From NCBI RefSeq assembly GCF_017876595.1, contig NZ_JAGIOG010000001.1:2046001-2110000 (forward strand): 64,000 nt of DNA, read 5' to 3'. The first letter of the stretch is position 1; each line of letters starts with the position of its first letter. The notes beneath the pieces were generated by a model. That model was not told where the DNA came from, ran no database searches, and saw only the letters and a list, made by a program, of their open reading frames with translations. This document shows positions 60,427-64,000 of the stretch, piece by piece. This DNA comes from Aeromicrobium fastidiosum. Its GTDB lineage: Bacteria > Actinomycetota > Actinomycetes > Propionibacteriales > Nocardioidaceae. The position numbers were made by a program, and so were the translations under genes.

Positions 60427-61326
60427 GTGGCCCTCCTGCCGTTCGACCTGCCCGCGGGCCTCCTCGCGCCGAATGGTCGCGGCGACGACTGGGTCGCGTG
60501 GGTCGAGCGTCTTCCCCGCATCGTCGGCGGGCTGCTCGACGAGTGGGCGCTCACGGTCGACGGGATTCCCCTGCACGGGCGGACGGCGCTCGTCGTGCCG
60601 GTAGTCGCCGACGGCGTCCCCGCGATGCTCAAGGTCACCTGGCCGCATGACGAGGACCGGCACGAGATCCTGGCGCTCCAGACCTGGCACGGACGCGGCG
60701 CCGTGCGCCTCCTGCGAGCCGATCCGCGCCGCGACGCGATGCTGCTGGAGCGACTGCACCCGCGCGACCTCACGACCCTGCCGGTGCTGAGCGCGTGCGA
60801 GGTCGTCGCCGGCACGTACGCGACGCTCCACGTGCCGGCCCCGCCGCAGCTGGTGCCGTTGTCCCGTCACGTTCAGGCCTGGGTCGACGAGCTGGGCCGT
60901 CTGCCGCGTCACGCCCCCGTGCCTCGCCGCCTGGTCGAGCAGGCCGTCCACCTGGGGCGCTCTTTCGTCGACGACCCGCAGACCGTCGGCCGGCTCGTGC
61001 ACACCGAGCTGCACTACGCCAACGTCCTGGCGGCCGACCGGGAGCCGTGGCTCGTGATCGGCCCGTCGCCGGTCTCGGGAGATCCGCACGCAGAGGTCGC
61101 TCCGCTGCTGTCCAACCGCTGGGACGAGGTCGTCGCGACCGGTGACGTGCGCACGGCCGTCCGCCGCAGGTTCCACACCGTCGTCGACACGGCCGAGCTC
61201 GACGAGCAGCGAGCGCGCGACTGGGTCGTGCTCCGCGAGGCGGTTCACGCGGCGTGGGCCGTCGACGAGCACGACCACGACCGGATCACAGCGGCGGTCG
61301 CGATCGCCAAGGCCGTGCAGGACTGA
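60427..61326 (+). CDS. Aminoglycoside/hydroxyurea phosphotransferase-fold protein with altered catalytic motifs
   Basis: This 299-residue protein of the APH(6)/hydroxyurea kinase family (ALVVPVVADGVPAMLKVTW, AMLLERLHPRDL) is in the expected size range. The catalytic loop reads HTELHYANVL, with Glu for the usual Asp of HxDLHxxN. The Mg-binding loop reads IGPSPVSGDPHAEVAPLL, where relatives have IDPK, so the metal-binding Asp is Gly. It may be inactive as a kinase or have another ligand. GTG 60427 is divergent from the NfeD-like gene. Confidence 0.8.
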   Translation: MALLPFDLPAGLLAPNGRGDDWVAWVERLPRIVGGLLDEWALTVDGIPLHGRTALVVPVVADGVPAMLKVTWPHDEDRHEILALQTWHGRGAVRLLRADPRRDAMLLERLHPRDLTTLPVLSACEVVAGTYATLHVPAPPQLVPLSRHVQAWVDELGRLPRHAPVPRRLVEQAVHLGRSFVDDPQTVGRLVHTELHYANVLAADREPWLVIGPSPVSGDPHAEVAPLLSNRWDEVVATGDVRTAVRRRFHTVVDTAELDEQRARDWVVLREAVHAAWAVDEHDHDRITAAVAIAKAVQD

Positions 61327-61382
61327 GCCGGCACCAAGCTCGACGGATGCGCCGGACGGATGCGCCTGTCGGTGAGCCCGGT

Positions 61383-61388
61383 TAGCGT
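61383..61388 (+). promoter_or_regulatory. Leaderless -10 TAGCGT
   Basis: TAGCGT lies 7 bases before ATG 61396 of the VOC protein gene. Confidence 0.5.
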
Positions 61389-61395
61389 GGCGGTC

Positions 61396-62067
61396 ATGGC
61401 TCTCGTGACCTTCAAGAACCTCTGCCTCGACGCCAACGACGTCTCCTCGATGTCGGGCTTCTGGTCCCGGGCACTGCGCCTGCCCGTCGAACCGTTGGAG
61501 GGCGGCGAGGCCGTCCTGCGTGGCGACGTCGAGGCGCGGTCGGTGTGGATCAACCTCGTGCCGGAGGCGCGCGAGGTCAAGAACCGCGTCCACCTCGACC
61601 TCGTGGCCGAGTCGCTCGACGAGTTCGCCGGGCTCGACCAGCTGACCGAGCCGGGAGAGTTCGCCTGGGAGACGTACACCGACCCCGAGGGCAACCTGTT
61701 CTGCGTCTTCACGGGCTCCGAACGGGACCCCGGGCTCAAGGACGTCGTGGTCGACTCGGTCGACCCGCGGTCGATCGCGTCGTGGTGGGCCGATGTGCTC
61801 GGCGGGTCGATCGGGCACCCCGAGGGCTACAGCCACGTCGACGACATCCCGGGCGCGCCGGTCGAGTCGTTCGACTTCGTGCCGGTGCTCGAGCCCAAGA
61901 CCGTCAAGAATCGCCTGCACTGGGACGTGACCCTCCTGCCGGGCGCGACCGTCGACGACCTGATCTCCCGCGGCGCGACGGTGCTCGCCCTGCCCGGCGA
62001 CGGACACGCGTGGACCGTCATGTCCGATCCCGAGGGCAACGAGTTCTGCGTCTTCGAGCCACGGTGA
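61396..62067 (+). CDS. VOC-family (glyoxalase-like) two-domain protein
   Basis: This 223-residue protein has two VOC repeats, each ending in DPEGNLFCVF (about residues 96-105) or DPEGNEFCVF (about 211-220). ALVTFKNLCLDANDV starts the first repeat, and VKNRVHLDL and VKNRLHWDV are the matching internal strands. The metal-binding-type residues of each repeat look partly kept. Such proteins bind small molecules or metals; the reaction is unknown. Confidence 0.85.
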   Translation: MALVTFKNLCLDANDVSSMSGFWSRALRLPVEPLEGGEAVLRGDVEARSVWINLVPEAREVKNRVHLDLVAESLDEFAGLDQLTEPGEFAWETYTDPEGNLFCVFTGSERDPGLKDVVVDSVDPRSIASWWADVLGGSIGHPEGYSHVDDIPGAPVESFDFVPVLEPKTVKNRLHWDVTLLPGATVDDLISRGATVLALPGDGHAWTVMSDPEGNEFCVFEPR

Positions 62068-62119
62068 TGCCAGCGGGTGGCATCCGCAGCACGTGGCACC
62101 CGCATGACAGAGTGAGCCC

Positions 62120-63181
62120 GTGGCCACCATCGACCTGACCTCTGACGTCGTGACGCTCACCGCGGCCCTCGTCGACATCGCCTCCGAGAGCCTGTCCGAG
62201 CAGGAGATCGCCGACGCCGTCGAGGAGGCACTGGGGCGTCTCCACCACCTCGAGCTGGTGCGCGACGGTCACACGATCGTCGCGCGCACGTCACTCGGTC
62301 GCGGTGAACGGGTCGTGATCGCCGGGCATCTTGACACCGTGCCGGCCAACGCCAACTTCCCGTCGCGGCTCGAGGACGGGGTGCTCCACGGGCTCGGCTC
62401 CTGCGACATGAAGGGCGGTGTCGCGGTCGCGCTGCTGCTCGCCGCGACCGTGGCCGATCCCGTCCGCGACGTCACCTACGTCTTCTACGAGGCCGAGGAG
62501 ATCGCCGCCGAGTTCAACGGCCTGGGCCGCCTGGCACGGGAGCGTCCCGAGCTGCTCGACGGCGACTTCGCGATCCTGATGGAGCCGTCTGACGCCGGTG
62601 TCGAGGCCGGCTGCCAGGGCACCATGCGCGTCGACGTCCGCACGACCGGCGAGCGCGCCCACGCCGCGCGCTCCTGGGCGGGGAGCAACGCGATCCACGC
62701 CCTGGCACCCGTGCTCGCCAGGCTCGACTCCTACGCGCCTCGCCAGGTCGAGATCGACGGCCTGACCTACCGCGAGGGGCTCAACGCCGTCGGCATCCGC
62801 GGCGGCGTCGCCGGCAACGTCGTGCCCGACGAGGCCGTCGTCACGGTCAACTACCGGTTCGCCCCCGACCGCTCCGAGGCAGAGGCGCACCAGCACCTGC
62901 AGGAGGTGTTCGAGGGCTTCGGCCTGACGATCACCGACTCGGCCCCCGGCGCGTTGCCGGGCCTGTCCCGACCGGCCGCCGCGGAGTTCGTGGCCGCCGT
63001 CGGCGCCGAGCCGCGACCCAAGTTCGGCTGGACGGACGTCGCCCAGTTCACCCAGCTCGGCATCCCGGCGGTCAACTACGGCCCCGGCGACCCCGTCTAC
63101 GCCCACAAGGCCGACGAGCAGGTTCCCGTCGAGCACCTGCACCGCGTGCTCTCCACCCTCCAGAAATGGCTCACCACATGA
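62120..63181 (+). CDS. dapE: Succinyl-diaminopimelate desuccinylase
   Basis: This 353-residue M20 metallohydrolase makes LL-diaminopimelate for lysine and peptidoglycan. Zinc ligands are in VIAGHLDTVPAN and GSCDMKGGVAVAL. The catalytic Glu pair is in FYEAEEIAAEFNGL, with a further ligand in MEPSDAGVEAGCQGTMRVDV; the dimerisation lid follows. GTG 62120 is used (CAGAGT lies 6 bases upstream). The stop overlaps the next ATG by 4 bases. Confidence 0.93.
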   Translation: MATIDLTSDVVTLTAALVDIASESLSEQEIADAVEEALGRLHHLELVRDGHTIVARTSLGRGERVVIAGHLDTVPANANFPSRLEDGVLHGLGSCDMKGGVAVALLLAATVADPVRDVTYVFYEAEEIAAEFNGLGRLARERPELLDGDFAILMEPSDAGVEAGCQGTMRVDVRTTGERAHAARSWAGSNAIHALAPVLARLDSYAPRQVEIDGLTYREGLNAVGIRGGVAGNVVPDEAVVTVNYRFAPDRSEAEAHQHLQEVFEGFGLTITDSAPGALPGLSRPAAAEFVAAVGAEPRPKFGWTDVAQFTQLGIPAVNYGPGDPVYAHKADEQVPVEHLHRVLSTLQKWLTT

Positions 63182-63909
63182 CCGGTCGTCCCACCCACCA
63201 GAAGGGTCCGGTGCGTCTCAAGGGCGGCCAGCTGCCCGACACCACCACCGACCAGCGGCTGCTCGACTCACGAGGCGACGCGGGCTGGGTGCACACCGAC
63301 CCGTGGCGGGTGCTGCGCATCCAGGCCGAGTTCGTCGAGGGCTTCGGGGCGCTCGCCGAGCTGGGGCCGGCCGTGAGCGTGTTCGGCTCGGCCCGCACCC
63401 AGCCCGACGACCCCATGTACGCCGCGGGTGAGCAGATCGCCGCGCGCCTGTGCGAGGCGGGCTACGCCGTCATCACCGGAGGCGGACCCGGCGCGATGGA
63501 GGCCGCCAACAAGGGCGCGCACGAGTGCGGCGGCGTGTCGGTCGGGCTCGGCATCGAGCTGCCCCACGAGCAGGGCATGAACGAGTGGGTCGACCTCGGT
63601 GTCAACTTCCGCTACTTCTTCGTCCGCAAGACGATGTTCGTCAAGTACGCACAGGGCTTCATCGTGCTGCCCGGCGGCTTCGGCACGATGGACGAGCTGT
63701 TCGAGGCGCTGACGCTCGCCCAGACCGGCAAGGTCACGTCGTTCCCGATCGTCCTGTTCGGCAGCGCCTACTGGGGCGGCCTGGTCGACTGGCTGCGCGA
63801 GACGATGCTTGCTGACGGCAAGGTCGGCGCGGCCGACATCGACATGCTGCACGTCACCGACGACGTCGACGAGGCGGTCTCCTACTTCGTGGCCCGGGAC
63901 GACACCTGA
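63178..63909 (+). CDS. LOG-family protein (TIGR00730, cytokinin-riboside-phosphate phosphoribohydrolase-like)
   Basis: This 243-residue Rossmann-fold enzyme has a polar N-terminal extension (1-55), ITGGGPGAMEAANKGAHECGG and the diagnostic PGGFGTMDELFE. These keep the LOG active-site motif. Family members remove ribose 5-phosphate from nucleotide monophosphates. The ATG at 63178 overlaps the dapE stop (ATGA), so the two are co-translated, as in several actinobacteria. Confidence 0.9.
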   Translation: MTGRPTHQKGPVRLKGGQLPDTTTDQRLLDSRGDAGWVHTDPWRVLRIQAEFVEGFGALAELGPAVSVFGSARTQPDDPMYAAGEQIAARLCEAGYAVITGGGPGAMEAANKGAHECGGVSVGLGIELPHEQGMNEWVDLGVNFRYFFVRKTMFVKYAQGFIVLPGGFGTMDELFEALTLAQTGKVTSFPIVLFGSAYWGGLVDWLRETMLADGKVGAADIDMLHVTDDVDEAVSYFVARDDT

Positions 63910-63914
63910 CCGCC

Positions 63915-64000
63915 GTGCCAGCCGTGGTCCGTTGCCCGTGGGGCGACGACCCGGCGATGACCGACTACCACGACCTCGAGTGGGGCCGCGTGCTGCGCGG
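63915..64000 (+). CDS. tag: DNA-3-methyladenine glycosylase I (N-terminal part, runs off the window)
   Basis: From GTG 63915 the frame reads VRCPWGDDPAMTDYHDLEWG before the window ends. This is the conserved start of Tag glycosylases, including the zinc-binding Cys and the His of YHDxEWG. Tag removes 3-methyladenine from alkylated DNA. It begins 5 bases after the LOG gene stop, in a probable operon. Only 28 codons are visible. Confidence 0.85.
   Translation, partial: MPAVVRCPWGDDPAMTDYHDLEWGRVLR

Overview
The window is high-GC, densely coded DNA with mycobacterium-like gene order (punA-pmmB-type genes, lpdA, a biotin-carboxylase accA, maf-accE-accD-birA-PH protein-purK-purE, dapE-LOG-tag). 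GTG starts are common, many gene junctions overlap by 4 bases, and many 5' ends look leaderless. This fits an actinobacterium of the Propionibacteriales/Nocardioidaceae type. Aeromicrobium is my best guess, by inference only. I saw no rRNA, tRNA, CRISPR array, insertion sequence or prophage, and no gene-free stretch longer than 300 bases.

Layout: (1) 1-4123: the tail of one exported nuclease-like protein, a complete ExeM/NucH-type extracellular nuclease, and a DUF1772 membrane protein. (2) 4157-6269: two small unknown genes and a DUF222/HNH (13E12-type) protein. (3) 6381-10694: a purine nucleoside phosphorylase - uronate-dehydrogenase-like SDR - phosphosugar mutase operon, ending in an exported protein broken by an in-frame amber codon. 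A TetR regulator is divergent from it across only 18 bases. (4) 10807-19560: a haem island. hmuTUV, a membrane-anchored exported protein and three HtaA-type surface proteins are read one way and a haem oxygenase the other. The intergenic region holds two DtxR/IdeR-like boxes. (5) 19610-26298: an LpdA-type flavoprotein, two tandem PGRP-type amidases (the first fused to a SpoIID domain), and a small membrane protein. (6) 26355-30122: biotin carboxylase/BCCP subunit, acyl-CoA dehydrogenase and a PH-like membrane protein.

(7) 30172-48079: an extracellular polysaccharide locus of Wzx/Wzy type. It holds a sugar C-methyltransferase, sugar-1-phosphate nucleotidyltransferase, PIG-L deacetylase, SDR, RmlC-like epimerase, a second degenerate methyltransferase, a GH6 hydrolase, four glycosyltransferase genes (one a GT2-GT4 fusion), flippase, Wzz-like protein, ligase/polymerase and a class III aminotransferase. 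It interrupts a neighbourhood (accA ... maf-accE-accD) that is much tighter in mycobacteria. (8) 48107-55796: maf, accE, accD, birA, PH-domain protein, an adenylate cyclase, purK and purE. (9) 55977-61326: malate:quinone oxidoreductase, an 18-codon gene remnant, an unknown gene, flotillin, an NfeD-like protein, and a kinase-fold protein with altered catalytic residues. (10) 61396-64000: VOC protein, dapE, a LOG-family protein, and the start of DNA-3-methyladenine glycosylase I.

How it works together: the exported nuclease, amidases and haem proteins form a surface nutrient-scavenging and wall-remodelling set, several sharing Lys-rich Ig-like C-terminal modules. The acc genes supply malonyl/methylmalonyl-CoA. 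The polysaccharide locus builds and exports a glycan that probably carries an unusual branched sugar.
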